Assembly: GCA_002427105.1 (NCBI GenBank) | Contig: DIPM01000021.1 | Location: 161,933 to 225,932 of the forward strand | Direction: 5' to 3' | Source of the DNA: Marinilabiliaceae bacterium UBA5488 | Lineage (GTDB): Bacteria; Bacteroidota; Bacteroidia; Bacteroidales; Marinilabiliaceae | Length of the DNA stretch: 64,000 nt | In this document: one piece after another, positions 16,092-24,429 of the stretch | Layout: every line of letters starts with the position of its first letter | Numbering within the stretch: the first letter of the stretch is position 1 | Notes under the pieces: generated by a model | The model's input: the letters and a program-made list of their open reading frames with translations, nothing else | What the model was told of the DNA's origin: nothing | Databases searched by the model: none | Program-made: the position numbers and the translations under genes

Positions 16092-17072
16092 ATGAATATA
16101 AAGTTTAAGGTATTATTCATGGTTTTGCCGGGGCTGATCTTTGTTAATCTACTTAGGGCTGAAGGGTCTTATGATTATGTCGTGGCAAAAGACGGTTCCG
16201 GCGATTTTGTTAGCATCCAATCGGCTATTGACGCAACTAAAGCCTTTCCAGACAAGCCGGTATCAATTTTTATCAAGGAAGGTATTTATCATGAAAAGGT
16301 AAGAATCTATTCATGGAATACTAATTTGTCATTAGTTGGTGAAAATAAGGAAAATACGATAATTACCTATAGTGATTTTTTCGATTCAATTGCCTTGGGT
16401 AGAAATAGTACCTTTCATACTTACACCCTAAAAGTGGAGGCCAATGATTTTACAATGAAGGAAATTACGGTGGTTAATAATGCCGGACCTGTGGGACAGG
16501 CAGTCGCTCTTCACGTGGAAGGTGATCGTTGCAGATTTATCAACTGTTGCTTCCTTGGTCATCAGGATACGCTTTATGCCGCGGGCGAAGGAGCACGACA
16601 ATTTTTTGACACTTGCTATATCGAGGGCACTACAGATTTTATTTTCGGCGAAGCAAGCGTAATCTTTAGTGGGTGTCAGATTCACAGCAAGAGTAATTCA
16701 TATATTACCGCTGCCAGCACTCCGCAGCATATTTCTTATGGCTTTCTCTTTCTGAATTGCAAACTGACGGCCGATTTTGGGATTGATGCTGTTTATCTGG
16801 GCCGTCCGTGGCGTGACCATGCCAGGGTGGTTTTTAAGAATTGCGAAATGGGCGCTCACATTTTGCCTGAAGGTTGGAGCAATTGGTCAGGAACTGAGCG
16901 TGACAAGACCGCCTTCTTTGCCGAGTATGGAAACTATGGCTCCGGCGCCGCTACCGATATGCGCACTTGCGGGTCGAATAGCTTGACGGAGAAAGAGGCT
17001 GAAGCCTACTCTATAGAAAATGTATTTCAATCCGTAAATAAGAAACCATGGAATCCGGTCTTAGACCTTTGA
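16092..17072 (+). CDS. Pectin methylesterase (carbohydrate esterase family 8)
   Basis: Hydrolyses methyl esters of homogalacturonan. 326 residues with a signal peptide (about residues 1-23). The right-handed beta-helix family motifs are all present: GDFVSIQSAID near the N-terminus, GQAVAL with a catalytic-site glutamine, QDTLYA with the acid/base aspartate, DFIFGEA with the nucleophile aspartate, and LGRPWR with the arginine. It should be catalytically complete. No pectate lyase, polygalacturonase or SusC/D gene is adjacent; the only carbohydrate neighbour is the divergent GH3 enzyme. Confidence 0.95.
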   Translation: MNIKFKVLFMVLPGLIFVNLLRAEGSYDYVVAKDGSGDFVSIQSAIDATKAFPDKPVSIFIKEGIYHEKVRIYSWNTNLSLVGENKENTIITYSDFFDSIALGRNSTFHTYTLKVEANDFTMKEITVVNNAGPVGQAVALHVEGDRCRFINCCFLGHQDTLYAAGEGARQFFDTCYIEGTTDFIFGEASVIFSGCQIHSKSNSYITAASTPQHISYGFLFLNCKLTADFGIDAVYLGRPWRDHARVVFKNCEMGAHILPEGWSNWSGTERDKTAFFAEYGNYGSGAATDMRTCGSNSLTEKEAEAYSIENVFQSVNKKPWNPVLDL

Positions 17073-17080
17073 TCTTGGAT

Positions 17081-18742
17081 TCAATGCTTATTTGCTGATT
17101 TGCATCTTATTTCTACCCGACGTATTTTGCCACTTATGGTTTTGGGAAGTTCATTTACAAATTCTATAATGCGTGGGTATTTATAAGGTGCAGTAATTTG
17201 TTTTACATGTTCCTGGATTTCTTCCTTTAGTTTGTCGGTGGGCTCAGTCCCCTTAGCCAATACGATGCTGGCTTTGACAACCTGACCGCGAATTTCATCC
17301 GGACAACCGGTAACGGCACATTCAACCACGGCAGGGTGGGTCATTAAAGCGCTCTCGACCTCAAAGGGACCAATACGGTATCCCGAGCTTTTTATTACAT
17401 CGTCGGCACGTCCAACAAACCAGTAATAGCCGTCTTCATCGCGCCAGGCCAAATCGCCGGTGTAATAAATGCCATCTTTCCAAACTTCTGCAGTGCGCAG
17501 CTCATCACGGTAATAGCCTTTGAAAAGGCCAACCGGCGGCTTGTCGCCTACATGGATAACAATCTGTCCCTCCTCACCATCTTCACATCTGCTGCCATCG
17601 GCTTTAATCAAATCAATATTATAGATGGGTACAGGAATGCCCATAGAACCGGGCTTTGGAGTCATCCAAGGGAAAGTTGCCAGTTGTATTACCGATTCTG
17701 TCTGGCCAAAGGCCTCCATAAGCTTCAATCCTGTGAGTTCTTCAAATTTTTCATATACTTGTGGGTTTAAAGCTTCGCCGGCTGTGGTACAATATTTTAA
17801 CGCCGACAGATCATAGGAAGAGAAGTCTTCACGAATTAAGAAACGGTATATTGTTGGAGGTGCACAAAATGATGTGACTTTATATTGGGAAATAACCTTT
17901 AGCATTTCAGAAGGGACAAACTTTTGGTGGTCGTAAACAAAGACGCTGCAACCGGCCATCATCTGCCCGTAGAATTTGCCCCAAACTGCTTTGGCCCAGC
18001 CTGTGTCGGCAACGGTTTGGTGTCGCCCATTTTCTTCTACATTGTGCCAAAACGAAGCAGTAATGATATGTGCTAAGGGGTAGGTGTAATCGTGGGACAC
18101 CATCTTAGGATCTCCTGTAGTCCCGGAGGTGAAATAGAGGTAGAGCAAATCCTCATTTTCCGATGGAAGAGCCGGCTTTACAAAGGGGCGAGCTTTGCTA
18201 ATCCCTTCCTGAAAATCACTCCATCCTTTTGGACAAAGGGGCCCGATGGAGATTAATGATTCTACACTTGGACAATCTGGCTGTGCGTCAATAATGTGTT
18301 GAACTACAGTGTCCTCGCCTACACTAATAATAGCTTTTACACTTGCTGCCTTGCATCTAAAAACAATGTCTTTCGGGGTGAGCAAATGAGTGGCCGGAAT
18401 TGCTGTTGCTCCAAGCTTGTGAAGAGCGAGGCAGGCAAACCAAAATTCGTATCGACGCTTTAAAATAAGCATTACCTTATCGCCTCTTCCAATACCTAGT
18501 GACTGGAGGTAGGAAGCGCAAGCATCCGATTTTTCTTTCAAGTCCTTATAAGTGAAATTTCGGTTATCTCCCCGGTCATTTATCCAAACTATAGCGTTTT
18601 TATCCGGCTCCAGACGGGCGTATTCATCTACCACGTCGTAGGCAAAATTGAAATTATCAGGAACTACTATTTTGAAATTCGTAAGAAAATCCTCTAAGGA
18701 AGTAAAATCCTTTTGTGCTAAATATCTTTTGTAAATCTGCAT
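17081..18742 (-). CDS. Acyl-CoA synthetase (AMP-binding, acetate/medium-chain type)
   Basis: Adenylate-forming ligase of 553 residues that activates a carboxylic acid to acyl-CoA. Motifs: P-loop YFTSGTTGDPKMVSHD (about residue 205), the A5 motif EAFGQTE, the YYTGDLAWRDEDGY motif, and the C-terminal lysine region LPKTISGKIRR. Length and sequence flavour resemble the acetyl-/medium-chain acyl-CoA synthetases common in Bacteroidetes; the substrate cannot be fixed. The XRE-cupin regulator begins the same operon 7 bases upstream. It is convergent with the esterase gene, 8 bases apart. Confidence 0.93.
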   Translation of the reverse strand: MQIYKRYLAQKDFTSLEDFLTNFKIVVPDNFNFAYDVVDEYARLEPDKNAIVWINDRGDNRNFTYKDLKEKSDACASYLQSLGIGRGDKVMLILKRRYEFWFACLALHKLGATAIPATHLLTPKDIVFRCKAASVKAIISVGEDTVVQHIIDAQPDCPSVESLISIGPLCPKGWSDFQEGISKARPFVKPALPSENEDLLYLYFTSGTTGDPKMVSHDYTYPLAHIITASFWHNVEENGRHQTVADTGWAKAVWGKFYGQMMAGCSVFVYDHQKFVPSEMLKVISQYKVTSFCAPPTIYRFLIREDFSSYDLSALKYCTTAGEALNPQVYEKFEELTGLKLMEAFGQTESVIQLATFPWMTPKPGSMGIPVPIYNIDLIKADGSRCEDGEEGQIVIHVGDKPPVGLFKGYYRDELRTAEVWKDGIYYTGDLAWRDEDGYYWFVGRADDVIKSSGYRIGPFEVESALMTHPAVVECAVTGCPDEIRGQVVKASIVLAKGTEPTDKLKEEIQEHVKQITAPYKYPRIIEFVNELPKTISGKIRRVEIRCKSANKH

Positions 18743-18749
18743 GTGGTGA

Positions 18750-19304
18750 TTAAAATATAATGGCTAAAAATTCGCAGGCTTTGTTGTCAAGGGCTTTCAT
18801 TCCATGGGGGATGCCCGAGTCAAAATAGATGCTGTCACCTTCATTAAGAAGCATCTCCTTATCGTTAAGATAAAACTTCATAGAACCTTTTAGTATCAGG
18901 TTAAACTCCTGCCCGGGATGAGTATTTAGTTCAACAGGACTGCTCTCGGGTTTAGCCTCAACCTTGACCAGAAAGGGCTCTGCCTTGCGATTAATGAAAT
19001 TTGCTGCCAATGACTGATACTTGTAGGCTCGTCTCCGTTCGATCGCAACTCCCTGCCCTTTACGCGTTAAGGTGTAGGAGCGCATACGAGGCTCGTCACC
19101 ACTCAGGAAAGTAGATGTCTCCACACCTAAAGATTTGGCCAGACGATGAAGTATGCCTATGGGAATATCAATTTGCCCGGACTCAAATTTTAAGTATTCC
19201 TCTTCGGGGAAACCACAACTCCGGGCTGCTTGCGTGGTCGTCACTTTTAGTATTTCCCTTAATTCCTTGACTCTAAGCGAAATCTGCCTTATTTCCTCAT
19301 CCAT
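18750..19304 (-). CDS. XRE-family regulator with C-terminal cupin domain
   Basis: 184 residues: an N-terminal helix-turn-helix of the Xre/lambda-Cro class (residues about 10-65, TTTQAARSCGFPEEEYLKFESG) joined to a cupin (about 110-184) with HPGQE and IPHGM motifs that supply likely metal or ligand residues. Proteins of this build are small-molecule-sensing repressors. Because it is the first gene of a two-gene operon with an acyl-CoA synthetase, I infer that it senses the acid or acyl-CoA handled by that enzyme. The ATG at 19304 is well placed. Confidence 0.9.
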   Translation of the reverse strand: MDEEIRQISLRVKELREILKVTTTQAARSCGFPEEEYLKFESGQIDIPIGILHRLAKSLGVETSTFLSGDEPRMRSYTLTRKGQGVAIERRRAYKYQSLAANFINRKAEPFLVKVEAKPESSPVELNTHPGQEFNLILKGSMKFYLNDKEMLLNEGDSIYFDSGIPHGMKALDNKACEFLAIIF

Positions 19305-19361
19305 TTTGCTAATAGCGTTTGTCTTGCTAATGTAGTAAATTTTGTCGCGCCATAATAAAAT

Positions 19362-19387
19362 GGGCTATGTAAATTGTTACATAGCCC
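19362..19387 (-). terminator. Terminator of the outer-membrane barrel gene
   Basis: GGGCTATGTAA and TTACATAGCCC form a perfect 11-bp stem with a 4-base loop; on the minus strand a T-rich stretch follows. It also insulates the XRE promoter. Confidence 0.8.
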
Positions 19388-19479
19388 CCATCTTATATTA
19401 TATTAATCAATTAAGCCAACTATAAATCTATGACTTTAATTGCTCTTTTTAATCCTTCGAAGTTTTTCAAATCTAAGTT

Positions 19480-20040
19480 TTAGAATTTAAAAATTATACC
19501 AATGGCAGTGTCAAGAATATAGTCCTGAATATTATATCCGTCATTTATGCCAAAATAGAAATTTGTGGAACCATCGTTGTTGACAAAAGAGAAAATGGGA
19601 GGCATCAGCATATTTAATCCCCATTTTTCGCCTAAAGGAATTTCCAATCCCGGGCGTGCATTGAGGCCTACACTATTATAGCCATCATAAATATTGATTG
19701 GTAATTCGCCTTGTCCAAAAAAACGAACACTTCCCAATTCTCCAAAGCTATACCTGGCAAAAGGAATAATGGATGTGGCATTAGTCTTAGTCTTAAATGT
19801 CGCGCCGTCTGTCGTTGTCTTGGTAGTGTGGTTGTTAATTCCAACGCTGCCGCCTATAGCCCACTTATCGTTAAGATTATAACCGAATTGAGGCATAAAG
19901 ATCGTTGATGAATTAGTTTGAATTTCACTGACTTCGTTAACGGAGACAGCAAAGGTCCCACCTACCCACATCTTGTTTTGTGAATTTGATGCTGTACTGA
20001 TTCCAAATGCAATAAGGGCAAAGATTATTAATTTTTTCAT
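19480..20040 (-). CDS. Small outer-membrane beta-barrel protein
   Basis: 186 residues from the ATG at 20040, which gives a clean signal peptide (MKKLIIFALIAFGISTASNSQ). The longer frame to 20148 would add unrelated residues and cover the promoter. The rest is alternating polar/hydrophobic beta strands with aromatic girdle residues and ends in a phenylalanine (IIFKF), the usual mark of an outer-membrane barrel of the OmpW/porin-like class. Ligand and role unknown. It has one of the best promoters in the window and its own terminator, so it is a single-gene unit. Confidence 0.82.
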   Translation of the reverse strand: MKKLIIFALIAFGISTASNSQNKMWVGGTFAVSVNEVSEIQTNSSTIFMPQFGYNLNDKWAIGGSVGINNHTTKTTTDGATFKTKTNATSIIPFARYSFGELGSVRFFGQGELPINIYDGYNSVGLNARPGLEIPLGEKWGLNMLMPPIFSFVNNDGSTNFYFGINDGYNIQDYILDTAIGIIFKF

Positions 20041-20088
20041 TTCATAAAGTTTAATGATTAAGAAATAAATAGTTTTTATCTTCATTTG

Positions 20089-20119
20089 CAAGATTAGTAT
20101 TTTTTGTGAATCATACAAA
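20089..20119 (-). promoter_or_regulatory. Promoter of the outer-membrane barrel gene
   Basis: On the minus strand TTTG (20119-20116), a 19-base spacer and TAATCTTG (20096-20089) match the Bacteroidetes -33/-7 arrangement with one mismatch in the -7 box. Confidence 0.6.
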
Positions 20120-20168
20120 TTTTTGAACCCTTTTAGCTTTTTAATCAACTCAATCCAACTTTCTTTGT

Positions 20169-20176
20169 TACTTTTG
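20169..20176 (+). promoter_or_regulatory. Candidate -7 box for dCMP deaminase operon
   Basis: TACTTTTG is a perfect TAnnTTTG, 48 bases before the ATG at 20224. Confidence 0.4.
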
Positions 20177-20223
20177 TAATGCAGCCTTTTAAGTGTTTAT
20201 TGGGCTGAAATAATGGGTATTTA

Positions 20224-20676
20224 ATGATGGCACAGTCTCAAAATCTATTTTTTTCTGATAAGAAGCAACAAGTGCTAGACAGACGTTATCTGGCGATGGC
20301 AGCGATTTGGGCTCAAAATTCTTACTGTAAACGTAGGCAGGTCGGGGCTTTGTTGGTCAAAGACAAGATGATAATCAGTGATGGATACAATGGCACTCCT
20401 TCAGGCTTTGAAAATGAGTGCGAAGACGATCAAAATGTTACGAAGCCCTATGTGCTGCACGCCGAAGCCAATGCTATAACTAAAGTAGCACGGAGTAACA
20501 ACAGTTCCGACCGAGCTACTTTGTATGTAACTTCTTCTCCATGTATTGAGTGCGCAAAGCTTATTATTCAGGCCGGAATTGCAAGGGTTGTTTTTTCGGA
20601 CAATTATCGCATCGACGATGGAATTAAGCTTCTAAAAAGAGCAAAGGTAGAAGTGCTCCATCTTGAAGAGGAGTAA
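20224..20676 (+). CDS. dCMP deaminase family protein
   Basis: Zinc deaminase of 150 residues, most like deoxycytidylate deaminase, which supplies dUMP for thymidylate synthesis. The zinc site is complete: HAEANAI with the catalytic glutamate and SSPCIECAKL with the two cysteines. The YNGTPSGFENECED segment is typical of the dCMP deaminase/ComEB group. It starts at 20224 or the next ATG three bases on. The S41 protease gene follows 34 bases later, probably on the same transcript. Confidence 0.92.
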   Translation: MMAQSQNLFFSDKKQQVLDRRYLAMAAIWAQNSYCKRRQVGALLVKDKMIISDGYNGTPSGFENECEDDQNVTKPYVLHAEANAITKVARSNNSSDRATLYVTSSPCIECAKLIIQAGIARVVFSDNYRIDDGIKLLKRAKVEVLHLEEE

Positions 20677-20710
20677 AATTTAGAATTAAGATATCAAGCG
20701 ATTTTAAGAT

Positions 20711-22357
20711 ATGAACTACAAGAATAGTGTAAAGCAGATAATATTACCGATAGTATTAGCTCTTGTTTTAGTTGGCGGCTATTTGCTTGGAAAAGCTTCA
20801 GCTCCATCGCGCGAAGGTACAGCAGGCAACAGGTTGTTTATCTACCCGCAAACCAATAAGATAGATGCATTACTTAATCTTATTGAGGAGGAGTATGTGG
20901 ACACTATTAACAAAAATGAATTGGTGGAGTCCTTGATACCTGAGATACTGAAAAATCTTGATCCTCACACTGTTTATATTCCTGCAGAAGATCTGCAGGA
21001 AGCAAATCAGGAACTTGAAGGTAATTTTGGAGGCATAGGTGTGCAATTCAGTATGCAGGATGATACGGTTATGGTTATTAGTGTTGTTTCAGGAGGACCT
21101 TCGGAGAAGCTTGGAATTATCCCGGGTGACAGAATAATTAAGGTCAATGATAGCCTTATCGCGGGAGTTGGCCTTGGCTCTGATAAAGTTGTAGGAATGC
21201 TGCGCGGGGACATGGGAACCAAAGTTAAAGTTGGAGTTCTGCGTCGTGACCGTCCCGAGCTTATCGATTTTGAGATTACCAGAGGCTCTATTCCTGTTTA
21301 CAGCGTGGATGTTTCCTATATGATTACTGATTCAATCGGCTATATTAAAGTAAGTCGTTTTGGGCGGAACACCTATCAGGAATTTCTTACTGCTTTGGCT
21401 CGCTTGAAGGCATATAATTGTCAGAGCCTGGTTGTCGATTTAAGAGGTAATTCGGGTGGCTATCTTGATATTGCTATCAGCATGACCAACGAGTTTCTTA
21501 ATAAGGGTGATCTTATAGTATATACAGAGGGGAAATCCAGCCCTCGTCAGGATGTTTTTGCGAATGGGCTGGGCTCCTGCAGGGATATTAGGCTAACAGT
21601 GCTGATAGATGAATTTAGCGCTTCTGCAAGTGAAATCTTTGCAGGCGCCATTCAGGATAATGACAGAGGTCTTCTTGTAGGTCGTCGCTCTTTCGGCAAA
21701 GGTCTTGTTCAACAACAAATAGCTCTGCCTGACGGCTCAGCCATTCGTTTGACGGTTGCCCGTTATTTTACTCCAAGCGGGCGCGGTATTCAAAAGCCCT
21801 ACGAGAATGGGGTGGAAGACTATCACCTTGATATTTTGTCGAGGTTTGAGCATGGTGAGTTTTATGAGGCCGATAGTATAGAGTTCGATAAATCCTTAGA
21901 GTTTAGCACAGTTAATGGTCGCCGGGTTTTTGGTGGAGGGGGCGTAATGCCTGATGTGTTTGTGCCACGCGATACAACAGCCTTTTCCGACTATTATTTT
22001 GAGATACGTGACAAAGGAGTCTTATATCAGTATGCTCTTAAATATGCTGATGACAACAGGATTCAGCTTCAGCGCTTTGAGACAGCTGAGGCACTGAAAA
22101 CCCATCTTGATCAACAGGCGCTCATCGAAGACATGGTTCGCTTTGCCGGCTCACAGGGAGTTGAGTTTAATACTAATGATTTCAATCGCTCCAAAAAGCT
22201 AATGGAAGTTGAGTTAAAGGCATATATTGCCAGGAATATATTGGATAACGATGGATTTTATCCGATAATCGGAGGAATTGATGAGGTGCTTAAAATGGCT
22301 ATTCAAGAGATTCAGGCAGGTCACGATATTCTGGAATTTAGCGAGAGCGAGAAGTGA
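20711..22357 (+). CDS. S41-family C-terminal processing protease, second copy
   Basis: 548 residues. N-terminal membrane anchor (IILPIVLALVLVGGYLLG, residues about 10-28), PDZ domain (SEKLGIIPGDRIIKVND) and S41 core with the serine in FSASASEIFAGAIQDND and the lysine in GRRSFGKGLVQ. The remaining 180 residues are a helical C-terminal extension. It shares its architecture with the 9401-11110 protease; the two are diverged paralogues, likely with different envelope substrates. It lies between dCMP deaminase and a DUF4834 gene. Confidence 0.93.
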   Translation: MNYKNSVKQIILPIVLALVLVGGYLLGKASAPSREGTAGNRLFIYPQTNKIDALLNLIEEEYVDTINKNELVESLIPEILKNLDPHTVYIPAEDLQEANQELEGNFGGIGVQFSMQDDTVMVISVVSGGPSEKLGIIPGDRIIKVNDSLIAGVGLGSDKVVGMLRGDMGTKVKVGVLRRDRPELIDFEITRGSIPVYSVDVSYMITDSIGYIKVSRFGRNTYQEFLTALARLKAYNCQSLVVDLRGNSGGYLDIAISMTNEFLNKGDLIVYTEGKSSPRQDVFANGLGSCRDIRLTVLIDEFSASASEIFAGAIQDNDRGLLVGRRSFGKGLVQQQIALPDGSAIRLTVARYFTPSGRGIQKPYENGVEDYHLDILSRFEHGEFYEADSIEFDKSLEFSTVNGRRVFGGGGVMPDVFVPRDTTAFSDYYFEIRDKGVLYQYALKYADDNRIQLQRFETAEALKTHLDQQALIEDMVRFAGSQGVEFNTNDFNRSKKLMEVELKAYIARNILDNDGFYPIIGGIDEVLKMAIQEIQAGHDILEFSESEK

Positions 22358-22389
22358 TTTAATTTTAATCGAAAGTAACAGAGTGGTTT

Positions 22390-22644
22390 ATGATATTTAG
22401 ATTCATCCTTTTTTTTATATTATTCTACTATTTGTTTAAGCTTATCTTTAGGTATTTACTACCTGCATTTTTGCTTTACAAGGCAAGGAAGATGGAAAAA
22501 GAAAGAGAAGCGGTCCGGCAAAGTTATGTTCACAAACAAAAAGCTAATGAAGGAAAGGTTACGGTAAGATATAATCCCTCAGAAAACCAGGAGAGGAATA
22601 ATCAGACTGAAGGAGAATATGTCGATTTTGAAGAGATAAAATAG
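22390..22644 (+). CDS. DUF4834 family membrane-anchored small protein
   Basis: 84 residues: a single strongly hydrophobic N-terminal segment (residues 3-33), a charged middle (KARKMEKEREAVRQSY) and a conserved acidic end GEYVDFEEIK, the recognisable DUF4834 ending. Function unknown. It starts 32 bases after the S41 protease and is probably cotranscribed; the stop is 2 bases from the convergent cysH. Confidence 0.85.
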   Translation: MIFRFILFFILFYYLFKLIFRYLLPAFLLYKARKMEKEREAVRQSYVHKQKANEGKVTVRYNPSENQERNNQTEGEYVDFEEIK

Positions 22645-22646
22645 AT

Positions 22647-23351
22647 TTATCGTTTGTGTAATCCACACTCCTTTGTGTCGGGATTTTCCCACCACCAACG
22701 CCCTGCACGAACATCTTCACCCTCTGCTACTGCTCGTGTACAAGGCTGACAACCAATGGATGGAAAGCCCTTTTCGTGAAGCACATTATAGGGAACCCTG
22801 TTCTCGTGAATATATTCCCATACTTGCTCTTCTGTCCAACGAGCAAGGGGGTTGACTTTTACCAGCTTATTGTTAGCATCCCATTCAATTATGTCGATAT
22901 TCTTACGAGTAACTGCTTGTGAAGCGCGAAGACCGCAAATCCATGCATCAAGGCCTGCGAATGCGCGTTGTAGCGGTTCTATCTTTCGAATATGACAACA
23001 TTCTTTCCTGTTCTGAATACTTTCGTAGAAGAGGTTTATTCCTTTGGTGTTAACCATTGCCTCTACTTTTTTGTAATCAGGGAAGAGCACCTCTATTTTT
23101 TTCTTATACTTGCGCGAGGTACGGTCTATCAAATCGTAGGTTTCAGCAAACAATCTTCCCGTATCTAAGGTGAAAATCCTTGCATTGGGCTCGATTTTCA
23201 GGAGCATATCGGTTAAGACCTGATCCTCGGCGCCCATGCTCGAAGACAGCGCTATCTTTTGATTAAACCTGTCAACTACATTTTTAATTATCTCCTGCGG
23301 ATTGGCGTCCTTCAATTCATTATTTAAGCTGCTAATAACCTCTATTCTCAT
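22647..23351 (-). CDS. cysH: Assimilatory APS/PAPS reductase
   Basis: Reduces activated sulfate to sulfite. 234 residues. The cysteines C118-C119 (ECCHIRK) and C201/C204 (GCQPC) are the CC...CxxC set that binds a [4Fe-4S] cluster in adenylylsulfate (APS) reductases; the catalytic cysteine is C229 in KECGLH. The cluster residues argue for APS rather than PAPS as substrate. It follows pfkA by 20 bases and is probably on the same transcript. No sulfate adenylyltransferase or sulfite reductase is in view. Confidence 0.93.
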   Translation of the reverse strand: MRIEVISSLNNELKDANPQEIIKNVVDRFNQKIALSSSMGAEDQVLTDMLLKIEPNARIFTLDTGRLFAETYDLIDRTSRKYKKKIEVLFPDYKKVEAMVNTKGINLFYESIQNRKECCHIRKIEPLQRAFAGLDAWICGLRASQAVTRKNIDIIEWDANNKLVKVNPLARWTEEQVWEYIHENRVPYNVLHEKGFPSIGCQPCTRAVAEGEDVRAGRWWWENPDTKECGLHKR

Positions 23352-23371
23352 CTTCGCTCCTCCAAATTTAT

Positions 23372-24400
23372 TTAATCACCGAAACTTACTCCCATGTGCC
23401 TTCCCTCTTCCACTAAATGGTTGCCCGGTTCAATCAGGCGAATTTTACCTCCTACTTCGTCCAATGGTATTGATGTGATTTCTCCGTCGCGCATCGCAAC
23501 CATAGTGCCGAATTTCTTCTCGTGAATAAGCTGTGAGGCATAAGCCCCAAAGCGGGTGGCCAATATTCGGTCGGTGGCTGTAGGACTGCCTCCGCGCTGA
23601 GTATATCCTAAAATTGTTTCGCGTGTTTCTAATCCGGTATTTTTACTTATCTGTCTTGCAATATACACTCCGGCCGACTTCTTCGAATCTTTGGGCAAAC
23701 CTTCAGCCACAACAACGATCGAATAGGGCTTCTTTTTTAGACTGCGATCGACCAAACAATTACAAACAGATTCGATATTATACTCGATCTCCGGAACCAA
23801 TATTACATCACCGCCACCTGCCATGCCCGAATGAAGTGCAATCCACCCTGCGTGATGGCCCATTACTTCTATCACCATTACTCTTTTATGTGAGTTGGCC
23901 GTGGTATGCAAGCGGTCAATAGCTTCCGTTGCTATATGAACGGCTGTGTCAAAGCCGAAAGTTACATCAGTACCCCAGATATCGTTGTCGATAGTTTTGG
24001 GAACGCCAATGATATTCAGCCCTTCCTGAGCCAGAAGACTTGCGGTTTTTTGAGTGCCGTTTCCGCCTATGCAAACCAGGGCTTCCAGGCCTAATTCCTC
24101 ATAGTTCTTTTTTATTAGAGAGGGCTTATGATAGGGGTCTTCTCCGTCTATTACCTTGAAGGGCTTAAGTCGGGATGTGCCCAAAATCGTTCCACCCAAG
24201 GTAAGAATACCCGAAAGCAACTGTTCGTTGAGCTCAATAGTTTCTCTTTCAACCAATCCGTTAAAACCATTTACAATGCCTACCACGTCCATATTATATT
24301 GAACGATAGCAGTTTTGCCCACGCCTCTAATAGCGGCATTAATTCCGGGACAATCACCGCCGGCTGAAAGGATTCCTATTCTCATTTTCTTACTAGCCAT
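23372..24400 (-). CDS. pfkA: 6-phosphofructokinase
   Basis: Glycolytic phosphofructokinase of 342 residues. GGDCPGINAAIRG is the nucleotide-site start, and PKTIDND (134-140) holds the catalytic aspartate D138. Donor-site residues are mixed: G115 (in GGNGT, equivalent to E. coli G104) favours ATP, whereas K135 (equivalent to position 124) is the lysine of PPi and group III enzymes, and N114 replaces the usual Mg-binding aspartate. I infer an ATP-dependent enzyme with relaxed confidence. A -7 box overlaps the stop codon of the upstream usp gene. Confidence 0.93.
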   Translation of the reverse strand: MASKKMRIGILSAGGDCPGINAAIRGVGKTAIVQYNMDVVGIVNGFNGLVERETIELNEQLLSGILTLGGTILGTSRLKPFKVIDGEDPYHKPSLIKKNYEELGLEALVCIGGNGTQKTASLLAQEGLNIIGVPKTIDNDIWGTDVTFGFDTAVHIATEAIDRLHTTANSHKRVMVIEVMGHHAGWIALHSGMAGGGDVILVPEIEYNIESVCNCLVDRSLKKKPYSIVVVAEGLPKDSKKSAGVYIARQISKNTGLETRETILGYTQRGGSPTATDRILATRFGAYASQLIHEKKFGTMVAMRDGEITSIPLDEVGGKIRLIEPGNHLVEEGRHMGVSFGD

Positions 24401-24421
24401 ATCGATTGTAGTTTATACTTG

Positions 24422-24429
24422 CAAAGTTA
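24422..24429 (-). promoter_or_regulatory. Candidate internal promoter for pfkA-cysH
   Basis: Minus-strand TAACTTTG is a perfect -7 box whose first bases are the stop codon of the universal stress gene, 22 bases before the pfkA ATG. Confidence 0.4.
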
